DNA of 64,000 nt from Brassica napus (taxonomy: Eukaryota; Streptophyta; Magnoliopsida; Brassicales; Brassicaceae). Below are positions 23,451 to 33,454 of the stretch, one piece after another. The notes under the pieces were generated by a model. That model was given only the letters and a program-made list of their open reading frames with translations. It did no database searches and was not told where the DNA came from. The position numbers were made by a program, and so were the translations under genes. Numbering within the stretch: position 1 is the stretch's first letter; each line of letters opens with the position of its first letter. The stretch spans positions 1 through 64,000 of the forward strand of contig NW_026016895.1 of NCBI RefSeq assembly GCF_020379485.1. Direction: 5' to 3'.

Positions 23451-25985
23451 TCCTACTATATAAAAGCAACTAATTTTGAGGCTTCTTATGAGTGCCACAA
23501 AGGACAAAATATTCTCCACCAATCAAACTGCCACGTCATCAAGAATGTTTAGATGATGGGTCTCGAACCATCCAAACCCATCAAAATAGTCAGTCTATTG
23601 TATAACTTATAGCGTCTTTTTCCTTAGCCTCTTGCCTCAGACGTCTCCAGCGACTCCAAATCTGTTCGTCTATCCAACTTCACCGGTGTAACTCCTACGA
23701 CTACAACAATGGCACTTCAATGCTCCCTAATAACTCATCAAGTGAAGACTCTTTGTACCTCTCCACATCCCTCCTCTCAATCAAAGATATCTATGCCTCT
23801 TCAAGAAACCATCATTACTTACTCAGTTGAAACACATCACCGTATACAGTATAACCTCTATAAATTAATAATGTTGGGACTTTGAAATTTTATTAATTTA
23901 TAGAGAAATTAATTTACCATTTTTTCTTTTTTAGTTTTTTTTTTCTATTTTTCTATTTTTATTTATAAATTAAAAATATATTTTATTTTACCGTATATAC
24001 ATTAATTTTTTTTTTAGAAATTTGACTTTCACATTGTTTTTATTATATTACTTGATTTATATTTTTATGTTTCATAGAATTTATATGTGGTTTTTTATAT
24101 AATTTTACTAAATATATCAAAATATATTGAAATGTTAAGAAAAAATATAGGTATTTTCAATGGAAATATAAAACCAACAATATAACGTTTAGTTTGTATT
24201 TATATGAAATGTATCTTACAATATGTTTAGTTATCGATTCAGAATACTGAAAATATATGGGCTCGAGAACTATTTTTCTGCAGCATTTAAAATGAAGAGT
24301 TTTGATTGTTGATGGTTACTCTGAGTTTGGCTAATCTATTGATTTACTAAATGTACTTTACTTAACCTGCTATTGATATATAAGCTTGTATATGATACTA
24401 CATTTGTTTAGCTTAAAAGAAGTGCATTATGATACTGCTATTGACTGTTTACTTTACAGTCAGGAAAAGGAAGTGCAACCAAACAACCTCAAAGGATATG
24501 GGGAACGGCTAATGCAAAGGTGGATGAATGGGTGAAGACTACAGTTATAACTTCATTAACAAATTGATGTTGAGCTTTTTGTTATCACATACAAGTTGGG
24601 AACGTCCAATTGACGGTATGGTGAAGTGCAACTATGATACTGCTTCCAATACTAACGATGGATGGGTTTTACGGGATCGTCTTGACTGAGGTCATCTCTT
24701 TTAGGGATGGCATGACCGAATTTAGAGGCAGAAGCAATGGTACCAAGCACATGCTTATGAGATCATGGATGTAAGCAACAATATCAAATGGTGGGCTTCG
24801 AAAAATAGTTTACATAATTCATTTGTCTTGCTTTTTGTTCTCTCAATCACATAGGACATGATAGCATATCTGCACCATATAATTTTTTCAGATTATCATC
24901 TATCATAAATCAAGTTAACAAAACAAATCGATGGGCCATATAGACCTATTAGTTTTCAGTCGTAATAATATTATAATTTTTTTTATTTTTAAATTATGTA
25001 TTGTAAGAAATTAAACATGGCTGATTTGAATATAAGTATTAAAACTAAAGTTTCGTTTAATAATATTAGAAATTTGAAATTCTATCATTATTTAAGTTTT
25101 ATATTCTAATATTTTTAACATTATTTTTATAATATATTTTTGTATACAATCACAAACCATTTGACATCTTTAATCTTGAATGAGACCATCTTCTCTTTTT
25201 TTGGACAAATAGACCATCTTCTCTCTATTTCCAAGTTTAATCTTGCAAAATTCACCTATATCAAATAACGTACACTTCTTCTATGGCGAAGCTGTTACTG
25301 TTACTATTAACTACATGGAATTGATTTAGTGAAAAAAACTAATGGAATCATTAATTTGATTTGTCACAAAAAGTCAGTGCATCATATAGTTTTTGAGATT
25401 CAAATAATATACAAACATATGAAATAAATTACTCCAAATTGTTATAAAATAAATAGTAACGTGTTAACTAAAAGATAACTTAAATTATATCCCCAAACTA
25501 AAACTGAATTTATACTCTCAAAATTTTAGTGATACAATTAATTAAAAATAAATCAAACTATTAATTAAAACAGTTTGTTTTATGGGGCTTGAGAGGAGTA
25601 ACAATTTTGGAACAAAAGAAAAATCAAGTTATTGTTTATTTTAATATTTGATGATTACAAGTGTTTTGGATCAAAAAAGTTCAAATACTATTACAATAAT
25701 ATTTTTCATATATTAAATTAGTGTACAGATTAATAATTAACACTACTTTAAATAAGAACTGATTAGAAAAAGTTACAAAAATTTAATATGAGACAAAATA
25801 ATGAAAACAATGTGAAGTTCTTCAATTCAAGAAATTGCAATGAAAAAAATTAAAGTTATCATCTGTTTTATTATCTTTTATATTCTATGATTTATAAGAG
25901 AAATACTATAAAAATTCCAAATATAAAAATACTATAAAATTTATAATACACACAATCCGCGCGTAGCGCGGACAAAAGGATCTAG
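23451..25985 (+). mobile_element. Non-autonomous Helitron, 2.5 kb
   Basis: The 5' end TCCTACTATATAAAAGCAAC follows an A. The 3' end has the hairpin TCCGCGC-GTA-GCGCGGA (25956-25972), then CAAAAGGATCTAG and a T. The insertion point is therefore A|T without target duplication, as expected for Helitrons. No Rep or helicase frame is visible. It carries a decayed LINE RNase H fragment at about 24590-24760. The text at 23600-23840 resembles degraded exon-like CT/CA-rich sequence that I cannot identify. Confidence 0.88.
24590..24760 (+). pseudogene. Decayed LINE RNase H fragment inside the Helitron
   Basis: Translation gives IDGMVKCNYDTASNTNDGW and then VLRDR, the start of the plant LINE RNase H-like domain (GWVKCNxDA...GWVLRD). 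After this it breaks down through stops and frameshifts, although AEAMV-like coding is still visible around 24725-24745. It is either a captured piece or an older nested insertion. Confidence 0.6.
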
Positions 25986-26133
25986 TAGTAGATAAAAATA
26001 TGACTTTAAATTAATAGATTAGAAACTGTAATTATACCGTTTCGTTAAAATGCAAATGTAAAGTTTATTTCCCATGGCCACACACACAAACACAATATAC
26101 ATATATATATTATATATTATATATTATATATTA

Positions 26134-26375
26134 CTCCCTCTGTTTTTTAATGTTACATATTCTAAATTTTCACACATTTTAATAAAACACATTAAATTTG
26201 CATATTTTTTGTGTTTATCTTTGTTTCATAATTTTAAACCAATAACAACTCAGTAAGTGCAATTAAGTTTTTTGAAATTTGCAATTAGTTAATAAAACAT
26301 GTCTTGGAAATGTAAAAAATGGATCTTTTTTAAACAATTTTTTTTTAGAATATGTAATATTAAGAAACAGAGGGA
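26134..26375. mobile_element. Stowaway-like MITE, copy 2
   Basis: About 242 bp with ends CTCCCTCTGTTTTTTAATGT and AAGAAACAGAGGGAG, flanked by TA on both sides. The internal sequence is the reverse complement of the copy at 23130-23376 with modest divergence (shared words such as AATAAAACATGTCTTG/CAAGACATGTTTTATT). Confidence 0.85.
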
Positions 26376-28362
26376 GTATATATTATTGGTCTAAGCGCAT
26401 GGGTTGATGTTATGTCCGTAGTTTGAAATCGTAAAAAATGATTTATATCATGTTTTTGGTATTAGCAAATGCTTATTTTGGATATGGAGAAATTATGATT
26501 TAAGGCTCAGACTTCTTGTAGTTAACAAAAAAAAAACTGAAAGTTCAAATGAAATCAACGTTTGGTTGATATAAAAATGGTTTAGCAACAAAAAAAAGGG
26601 TTTATCAAATTTATGAGTAAAAAAAAAGTTATATGAATGCATTCTGCGATATACAAGTTGATATATACCAGTTTCTACAGCCACTATTAATCCTGATTAA
26701 GGATGAAACCAATAATTTGTTGAAGCATGATGTTTTGAAAATCAAAGGTATTCCCTCTCCCTTTGTGTTATTGTAGTTTTATTCCTTGCTAATCTATGAC
26801 CATACAAACTGTATACAGTGTATCTAAACCGACAACTAAGTTACTCGAATAGTTGACAATAAAAAGGTGATTGGAATAACACCAATAAATAGTCTTTATT
26901 TTCAATCAAATTAAAGATGAGGTTAACGGAAAGCAGCTTAAAGCTCTCATAGCGACACTATACACGTTTCAGAGTCGACGGCTACACCAAATCATTTAAC
27001 CCATGTGCTCTCCTCTTTCTTACTACCTTCTTTATTTTTGTGGTCGATATAAATTTGTCTTTTACATGGCTATTCTTAGGTCCTAACCCTCTTCTTACGA
27101 CTACACCAATTTAAGATTTCAATTCAAACTTGGCTATCACTTGCACATTTTACTTGGGTACGGAATAGTTTAGGCTAATATACGCAAATTGCAGCTATTC
27201 AATACTACTATTGAAATAATGCTGGAAATATTAGTTTAACTGAATAAAATAAAAGTTTAACTGAATATATTTACAAACATATCCGTAGGAGTAATACTTC
27301 GTCGATGTAAATGAAATGTAATTATTTTAGAATAAAGTACTTTACTAAATCCTACAATATTTGTTATTATGTGGTCAGAGTATACTGTTAAGTAATTAAA
27401 AGGATGATCTCTACTACATATCTTCTGAAGTATATCTATTCGAAGATTTTCATTGTCTAGACAATTGAATGCATCACATGTGCAACAAAAATATAAGATG
27501 TTGGTGGGGTTAGTGTACAAGTATTGAAAGTTGGAGATAATGTAAAACCACATGACATGTGTCAGAACACATTATGTTTCATGAATTTGCTTTTCTTTTT
27601 TTTTAATTTGTTTTTGCTATCACTGTTACTAACAGTTTCACCAAAGTCAGTGCCTTTTGGCCGACCAAAGACAAAGAAGAAGATTTTACTGCCTTTTAGT
27701 TTGAGTTTTTTATTCACTTTGTTTTCTTTTACCTAAGTAATACTTTTCTTCTAGAGGAATCAAACATAAGGAAATGCAAAACGGAGCATGTGACTGAGTC
27801 ATTTATGTTCATGTCTTTATGTCTTTCTCAGCCATGTGATCTATTCTCTAGTTTTTTTATTTCCTTTTTAACCTTCTTACATCACCAAAATCTAACCAAA
27901 TAACCATATACAAAAGAAGAAAAAGAAACAATCATATAAGTGTCATATAACAAAGCGAATTCAATTCCAATCACCAACCTAACTCCAAACATAACAAAAC
28001 AAAAATCTTTAAGCATATCTCCCATTGTTGCATTTGCCCTCCAATTCATATCTCATTAATTAACCAAACACCTAAACATTAACTCGATCTTGTCATCATG
28101 TACAGCTATCTTTGATTAAACTGAAATGTACTTCCACGATTATCAAGAAACTGAAATTTATTACGATTACAGAGCTCAATCACTGTAACAGAGATATTCA
28201 AGATAAAAAAAATGGATATACATGATGAAATTGGTAAAATGACACAATAGTAAAATATTCAAACCCGCAAACGATACAGTGAAAAAATAATGAGAAACAT
28301 TTTTTGTTTTTTGTTTTTTAATTTTTGATAAAGAAAAAAAAGGAAAAAGACAGTTTGGCCAA
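26376..28362. other. Intergenic region downstream of the bHLH gene
   Basis: No gene recognised. The T-rich text at 28290-28350 lies directly downstream of the minus-strand bHLH stop and should be its 3' UTR. The remainder shows only scattered short frames. Confidence 0.4.
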
Positions 28363-28995
28363 CTAACCAAGCACATGTGTTTGTCCCTCCTCTTCATGTT
28401 CTGTCGGAGAGCTGACGGCGGAGAGAAGAGCAGTCATGGCGCGAATCTGCATCTCCATAGCCGCTATATAATCAGTAGTCTCTTCCAACACCACCGGTAA
28501 CGTCTGTTTACGGCAACCGGGAACTAACCGGCTCAAAACCTTAACTTTCCTCTGTACAGCTGGCAATCCTTTCGCTTTAATCCTCATAACCGTCTGTTTC
28601 TTCGACCTGAGACTCCCGGTTGCGATTACCGGCTGAGTCAACGCCGGGTTCGCGATTCTCTGCCGTTTGTGTTTCCTGAACTTGAGTTTAACCGCTTTGG
28701 AGAGTATCGCTCGGCTCCATAGCGTTCTGCCTCTAGCCGCGACGGCTAACGCTCTGTCGGCGACTTCGCGCACGGCTCTGCCGTTAGGATTTGGCGACGG
28801 TTGGCTGATTCGAAGCTCGCGAAGAGCGTGGACGAGCTTCGTGGAGTAGATCTGTTGCTGCTTCTCCGATCTCCATTTCTCCAACGATGGAGGCGGAGAC
28901 GGTGGAGATTTCTTCCTACGCTTACGGCGAGAGAGATCGGAGCTAGAGCTCGTCGTCGTCGTCGTCTGATTAGAAAGCGGAGAGATGGAGTCCAT
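28363..28995 (-). CDS. AIF3: Atypical bHLH transcription regulator, AIF3-like
   Basis: A single exon encodes about 210 residues. The N-terminus is Ser/Thr-rich with a basic RRKRRKKSP patch. A central region (IYSTKLVHALRELRIS... VREVADRALAVAARGRTLWS) is typical of the ATBS1-interacting factor/IBH1 group. The C-terminal helix-loop-helix (about residues 145-190: VQRKVKVLSRLVPGCRK, then PVVLEETTDYIAAMEMQI) lacks the canonical E-box-reading His-Glu-Arg basic residues. Group members do not bind DNA well. They titrate growth-promoting HLH partners and so restrain cell elongation downstream of brassinosteroid. The AIF3 assignment rests on family resemblance plus position beside PP2C42-like and S1-like remnants (At3g17100 by memory). 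It appears intact. Confidence 0.8.
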   Translation of the reverse strand: MDSISPLSNQTTTTTSSSSDLSRRKRRKKSPPSPPPSLEKWRSEKQQQIYSTKLVHALRELRISQPSPNPNGRAVREVADRALAVAARGRTLWSRAILSKAVKLKFRKHKRQRIANPALTQPVIATGSLRSKKQTVMRIKAKGLPAVQRKVKVLSRLVPGCRKQTLPVVLEETTDYIAAMEMQIRAMTALLSAVSSPTEHEEEGQTHVLG

Positions 28996-29388
28996 TCAAT
29001 CGCTGATCAAGTCAGAGGTGATGGATCGGAATCGAGGAAGAATCGAAAAATCAAAGAGATGAATATAATCGAGAGAGATGATTAATGATTAGTGTTTACC
29101 TTTTTTGTGGAGAACGGAACGGGACGGAGGAAGAAGAGGTGAGGTGTCAGAAAGGATGTGGAGAGGAAAGATGATTTTTTTTTTTTGTTAACAAAAGGGA
29201 AAGCAACTAATCGCATTTTTATACTATAGTCCTTCTCTTCCCCCATGTGATGCACTATCCTATCCTGTTGAATAATAATATTGTTTTTGTTTGAAGATAG
29301 AAACACGGACCTATAGAAAAAAATCTAACTGGACTTATACAAAGTTATGGGTTTTCTTTGAGGCAGGCCCGTTAATCAATTTCACTAA

Positions 29389-29440
29389 GGCCCATTAACG
29401 GCCACAAAACCCTAGCTCTATCATATCCCATGTATAAATA
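29389..29440 (+). promoter_or_regulatory. Site II / telo-box / TATA promoter of a snoRNA unit
   Basis: GGCCCA (site II element, 29389-29394), AAACCCTA (telo box, 29407-29414) and TATAAATA (29433-29440) occur in order within 52 bases. This combination is known from plant promoters of ribosomal-protein and snoRNA genes. A C/D snoRNA-like sequence follows about 290 bases downstream with no protein frame between, so the promoter probably drives a non-coding transcript. Confidence 0.7.
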
Positions 29441-29608
29441 AGAAACACTTTCAGCAGAGTTTTTTGTCCAACCTCTCCCGTGTATGTATGCTGTAAATTA
29501 CCTTTTTTTTATATGTGAATAATCTTTTTTTCTTTGATTAGATTCGCCTCTTAGATTGATTATCTTGTAGAGTTTTTGATATCTATGGGATGTTTTACTA
29601 GGGTCGCG

Positions 29609-29688
29609 ATAAATTTTAGCAAGGGCGCTGAGTCGCTTTGCCTATGTAAAATCAGGCGTAGCGAATAAGCTCCTGCTAGATTTTATAT
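29609..29688 (+). repeat. Imperfect foldback within the snoRNA unit
   Basis: The arms TAAATTTTAGCAAGGGCGCT.. and ..AGCTCCTGCTAGATTTTA pair imperfectly over about 33 bases, with inner pairs TCGCT/AGCGA and GCCT/AGGC and a loop of about 10 bases. It may be a decayed MITE or a structured part of the transcript. I could not find H and ACA boxes placed as needed for an H/ACA snoRNA. Confidence 0.45.
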
Positions 29689-29726
29689 CTATTCGTTCTT
29701 CTTTTTTTTTTTTTTGCATGTTTCTT

Positions 29727-29811
29727 TAAGGATCCAATGATGGCATGAAATCTTTGAGACCTGATTTTTATTGATGAAACGCTATAAGCATTTTGACTCT
29801 GAGGATCCTTA
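29727..29811 (+). ncRNA. C/D box snoRNA predicted to guide 18S rRNA methylation
   Basis: A perfect 9 bp terminal stem (TAAGGATCC/GGATCCTTA) encloses C box ATGATGG (29737-29743, one mismatch to RUGAUGA), D' box CTGA (29761-29764), C' box TTGATGA (29771-29777) and D box CTGA (29799-29802). The 12 bases before D', AATCTTTGAGAC, are perfectly complementary to GTCTCAAAGATT near the 5' end of plant 18S rRNA. By the fifth-nucleotide rule this predicts 2'-O-methylation at the last C of GTCTC, about C38 in Arabidopsis numbering from memory. The D guide (TAAGCATTTTGACT) has no target I recognise. The upstream promoter supports expression. Confidence 0.82.
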
Positions 29812-29887
29812 ATATTTTTTTACACATTTGTTTTCATGTTAATAATCCTAATTAGAAAAGGTGATGAATTTGATAAAAAAGAAAGAA

Positions 29888-29985
29888 AGAAAAGGTGATG
29901 AATATGCACTGGGCTCTGAGTTGTTGATTGACATTCAACTTCTTTTTGATGCATAACGCAGCCTAGAAAGCTTAATCTGATTTTC
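29888..29985 (+). ncRNA. Candidate second C/D box snoRNA
   Basis: GTGATGA (29895-29901, perfect C box), CTGA (29916-29919, D'), a weak C'-like TTGATTGA (29924-29931) and CTGA (29977-29980, D) are closed by a GAAAA/TTTTC stem. The size and spacing suit a C/D snoRNA co-transcribed with the one at 29727. I do not recognise an rRNA target for the guides ATGCACTGGGCT or CTAGAAAGCTTAAT, so it may be an orphan or a chance match. Confidence 0.45.
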
Positions 29986-30147
29986 AATTTTTTCATTATA
30001 TATTCGTCCGTTTTTCTTTCTTTTTGTGTGTTTCTTGGTTAAACATAGTTATTATTTCTATGATCAGAGATATGCTTATCACATTTGTACTGGACCTCGG
30101 TGCAAGTAGACAATTTGCTAGAGAGACAAGTTACTCTAGAAACTTAC

Positions 30148-30330
30148 AGAGCGGGGATGGTTATGTACAATCTCAACTGCTTCTTTGTTGTTCAAATGTT
30201 CCCAAAGACCATCAGATGCAAAAATGAGGAACGAATCATTGGGGTGCAGAGGATGACATAGTATGGTTGGGGTTGCATTGCAGACATCAACGGTCTTTCC
30301 ACTGGCTCTGCAAGTCTGAACTTATGACCC
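30148..30330 (-). pseudogene. Remnant exon of a clade D protein phosphatase 2C (PP2C42-like)
   Basis: On the minus strand from 30330 the text reads [14 protein letters not shown], then a 4 bp insertion shifts the frame, then [19 protein letters not shown] and [20 protein letters not shown]. An intact-looking donor GTAAGT follows at 30147. ASDGLWE is the PP2C motif carrying a metal-binding aspartate. No upstream or downstream exons of the phosphatase remain, and tandem repeats abut the 5' side. It lies where the At3g17090 (PP2C42) counterpart is expected, so it is probably a deletion remnant of that gene. Confidence 0.8.
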
Positions 30331-30417
30331 CTTGATTATATCAATTACCCCTTAACTATAACGACGCTTGATTATATCAATTACCCCTTAACTATAACGA
30401 CGCTTGATTATATCAAT
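30331..30417 (+). repeat. 36 bp tandem repeat, about 2.4 copies
   Basis: The unit CTTGATTATATCAATTACCC plus CTTAACTATAACGACG starts at 30331, 30367 and 30403, and the third copy is partial. The first two are essentially identical. It directly abuts the PP2C remnant. Confidence 0.9.
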
Positions 30418-30650
30418 GTCCCCTATCTTGTTATGTCTACGTAAAGCTACTGCAGATAATATCATGGTTTAAAAAGTAGCTTAACAAGAGCTCATTCTAT
30501 AGTTATCAATAGCACGCATTAAACATCCTTATGATTTTTTTTTGTTATTTAGCTTACATGATACTTGTTTTATTATTATCTGAATGTTATTATATGTGTC
30601 ATTAACAATAAGAATTATACACAGAGAAATCAAAGCTTCATTAATTTTTT

Positions 30651-31066
30651 TTAGCATTCCAAGGAAAACAAACATCATAACATTCCATTGTTTTTGTTAA
30701 GTTTGCAAGGTCCATTTTTTCGTATCTTCCATTCACATTGTCTGCAACCAAATTTCTCAAACTCTCTATCTCTCTTTTGTTTATAAATATCAAAATGATG
30801 CCACTCGTTCCCCCAACTAAACCTGCAAAAGAATAAAGTACGGCCAAAGACATCAGGTTTAAAGTCAAATGGCCATTATCCATCTGGTGCCAACCTCCGG
30901 TCTCCGAGTTTCTTATTCCCCGATTTACAATTAAACCATAGCAACAAACCCCCTCCAATATCATTATGAATCGTCACTTTCCTCTTCTGTGCTTGAGTTA
31001 TGGTTCCAGTACAGTACTTATTATGGACATGGTCAAGAGAACAATGAGGTGTTTTGGATAATCCAT
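30651..31066 (-). pseudogene. S1 self-incompatibility-like (SPH family) pseudogene
   Basis: Reading minus from ATG 31066 there is a signal-peptide-like MDYPKHLIVLLTMSIIS. A one-base frame change near residue 22 leads to VTIHNDIGGGLLLWFNCKSG, then RRLAPDG-stop, then FDFKPDVFGRTLFFCRFSWG, NEWHHFDIYKQKRDREFEKF and GCRQCEWKIRKNGPCKLNKN. A second in-frame TGA occurs just before the terminal CLFSLEC. The spaced cysteines and final Cys are hallmarks of plant S1-type secreted proteins. One frameshift and two stops (TAA probably from CAA, TGA probably from TGG) make it non-functional. It fits the At3g17080 position. Confidence 0.88.
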
Positions 31067-32638
31067 TGTTCCTGACTTCCTTCTCTTTGTTTTTTTCTTC
31101 AATTTTTTCTTCTGTATTATTCCTGCCATAGTTTCTTTATATTAACCTTTTTCTGTTAACCAGTTTGGTATAGCTCTCGTTGTTTAGTAACTTATGATGA
31201 ATTTGTGAAACAATATATATCAACAAACAATATATATCAACAATATGCTTCACACTATGTTTCTTTTTAACACAGTATAACATATTTTATTGTTATAAAT
31301 ATACGTCAATCTACCTTGTCACACACGCTTCTAACTACTCCATTATTCCCGGTTAACACTTTGTAAGAAGACAATTTAACAAACGCGGAAGAGAAGGCGT
31401 TGAAGAAACGGTCCTGATCAGCCGCAAACGCTTCGACAAACGGGCGTGTGCGTGGGTCCACTCCAATCTCCGAGTCAATTCTCAGATTACCACGTCCCGC
31501 GATGGAATCATCGTAATAAGCTGTGTCGAAGATCAACGAAGTCTGGTCGTTGGGAACAAACGTAGCTTCCGCTGTTTTGGATGTCGGAGAAAACTCTGGG
31601 CAAACAACTCGCAAAAACGTTTGAAAACGTGGATCCATGTTTGCGCTCGTCGCGTTTTCGTTATCAAAACGCGATAATACGTTGTTACAGTGTGTCACTC
31701 CTATTGAATGTGAACCTACAAATCAAACAAAACCAACCAAAAAGTGTTTATGATATGAAATAAATATGTGTAATCCAAAACTATTGTTACAAGAAATAAA
31801 TATATAGAGCCCATAATTCATATATTATATATAATTGTATACGTTTATTATAAATTTTATATTCCTTCTGAAAATTAGATTTATTTTTCTTCTATAAAGA
31901 TAGATTTTCTAAAATTTTAAATAATATTTTATAAGTTGTAATTTTTTAAAAAATATTAGTTAAAATTTGAATTAATTAAATATTAATGGTTGATATAATT
32001 GAAAAATATATAATAAAAATAAATAATAGAGTTAATCATAAATATTTATTATATTTTTAATATGTATGAAAACAGTATAAAGTATATATTTTTTTATGAA
32101 CGGAATGAGTATAAATATATGTATATACCCATAATGGCTACGGACTCCTCGATGGTCATGTCTATGCCAGCAAAGAGATTTAAGATAGAGTCGACATCCG
32201 CAGTAGAGGGAGGAAGCTCAGAGTCAGCCACGTGTTTGCTGGGAGTAGAGAGAGAGTCTTTTCTTCCTAATGGCACTGCGATGAGCGGGCCACCAGTGAG
32301 AGCGACAGCTTCTCTTGCGGCGAGGATGATGAGGTCAGAGCAAGAGACTTGCTGAGGACATTCGACCTCCAATGAGGTTTTGATTGAGCCAATCAGTTCC
32401 CTCTTTCTGATTCCAAAGTTCTTGGCTGAGTCAAGCTCAGTGAACTGCTGGTCCCCACTTGGCTCGATTAGGATAGATGCGTCACATCCCTGTTAAATGA
32501 AGTAGCAAAGTAAACACACACTTGTCTTTCGACAACTGATTAAATGATGATCAGTCTGTAATAAATATGACCGAGAACAAATGATAAAATTGAGTGTTAT
32601 AGCTAGCATGGAAACAAATGAAAAGACTTCCTGCTTCC

Positions 32639-32696
32639 TACACAATGGTCCAAGACTTCCTGTTCCTACACAATGGTCCAATGGACCATGACATGT
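32639..32696. repeat. Tandem duplication in peroxidase intron 1
   Basis: AGACTTCCTG(C)TTCCTACACAATGGTCCA occurs twice in direct succession, the first copy with one extra base. It is intronic and has no evident consequence. Confidence 0.75.
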
Positions 32697-33276
32697 TTAG
32701 CTAAGTAAAGTGATCATCTTAGCGAAATTTCCGCGTCCTGTTTATCTTCTAAATATACAAATCACTATCACATAAATTACATAGTTAGCTAAATATATAA
32801 CCTTTTTTTTTTTTTTGAACACAGCTAAATATATAAATTACATGTAAAACATCGATCTCAAACTTTTGTTTGTATATACATAAAAGCACATTAAACAACA
32901 GAAAAAACAAAAGTTCAAGTTCATGTCCGAAAGACACTACTTTAGACGAGCTAGGTCCTTATTTATAACCAAAAGAATCATATATGATCATGTATGTTTA
33001 TTCACTTAATTATCAAAGTATTCATAGAATACATAACATAGTTAACAAATTAGTACTTTTCAAACCAAAACCCTAACATCGAGTTGAAAACGATTCTAGA
33101 GAGAGATGGATGTAGGAAGGTAGAGAACCTGAACTTGACAGTCATGAAACATAAGCCTTAGCAAGGCGGCAGGAGCTGTAGGATCAAGAGCAAACATTGG
33201 TGAAATTGAAGATCTCACGATCTCTTCGAGTCTTGGACATGTTTTCTCGTAGTAATTGTAAGATAGACCTTCATAA

Positions 33277-33447
33277 TATTGAGTATTGGAATTGAATGAA
33301 TATTATTGAGTAAGGAGCTCTGTTCTTATATGTACAGAGATGATCACAAGAAAGGCAAGGCAATATTCTAGGAGATACAATAGACTAATTACAGACTATA
33401 TAGCCGTTGATAGACGTTAATGATTATACACTTTCCATACTCTTACA
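33277..33447 (-). repeat. 3' LTR of the Copia element
   Basis: 171 bp long; its plus-strand left edge is TATTGAGTATTGG and its right edge CATACTCTTACA. It is matched by the copy at 37717-37887. The polypurine tract lies immediately to its right on the plus strand (33448-33460 region). Confidence 0.95.
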
Positions 33448-33454
33448 CACCCCC

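Noticed and set aside
27257..27736. 98 aa minus and 70 aa plus frames
   Set aside because: Low-complexity AT-rich translation without signal peptide, motif or splice context.
29609..29688. H/ACA snoRNA reading of the foldback
   Set aside because: No H box (ANANNA) and no ACA at the required distance from a hairpin base; kept only as a foldback.
30024..30227. 67 aa plus-strand frame
   Set aside because: It is antisense to the PP2C remnant and has no family features.
30641..30964. 107 aa minus-strand frame that looks membrane-like
   Set aside because: It is an out-of-frame reading of the S1-family pseudogene; the family motifs lie in another frame with stops.
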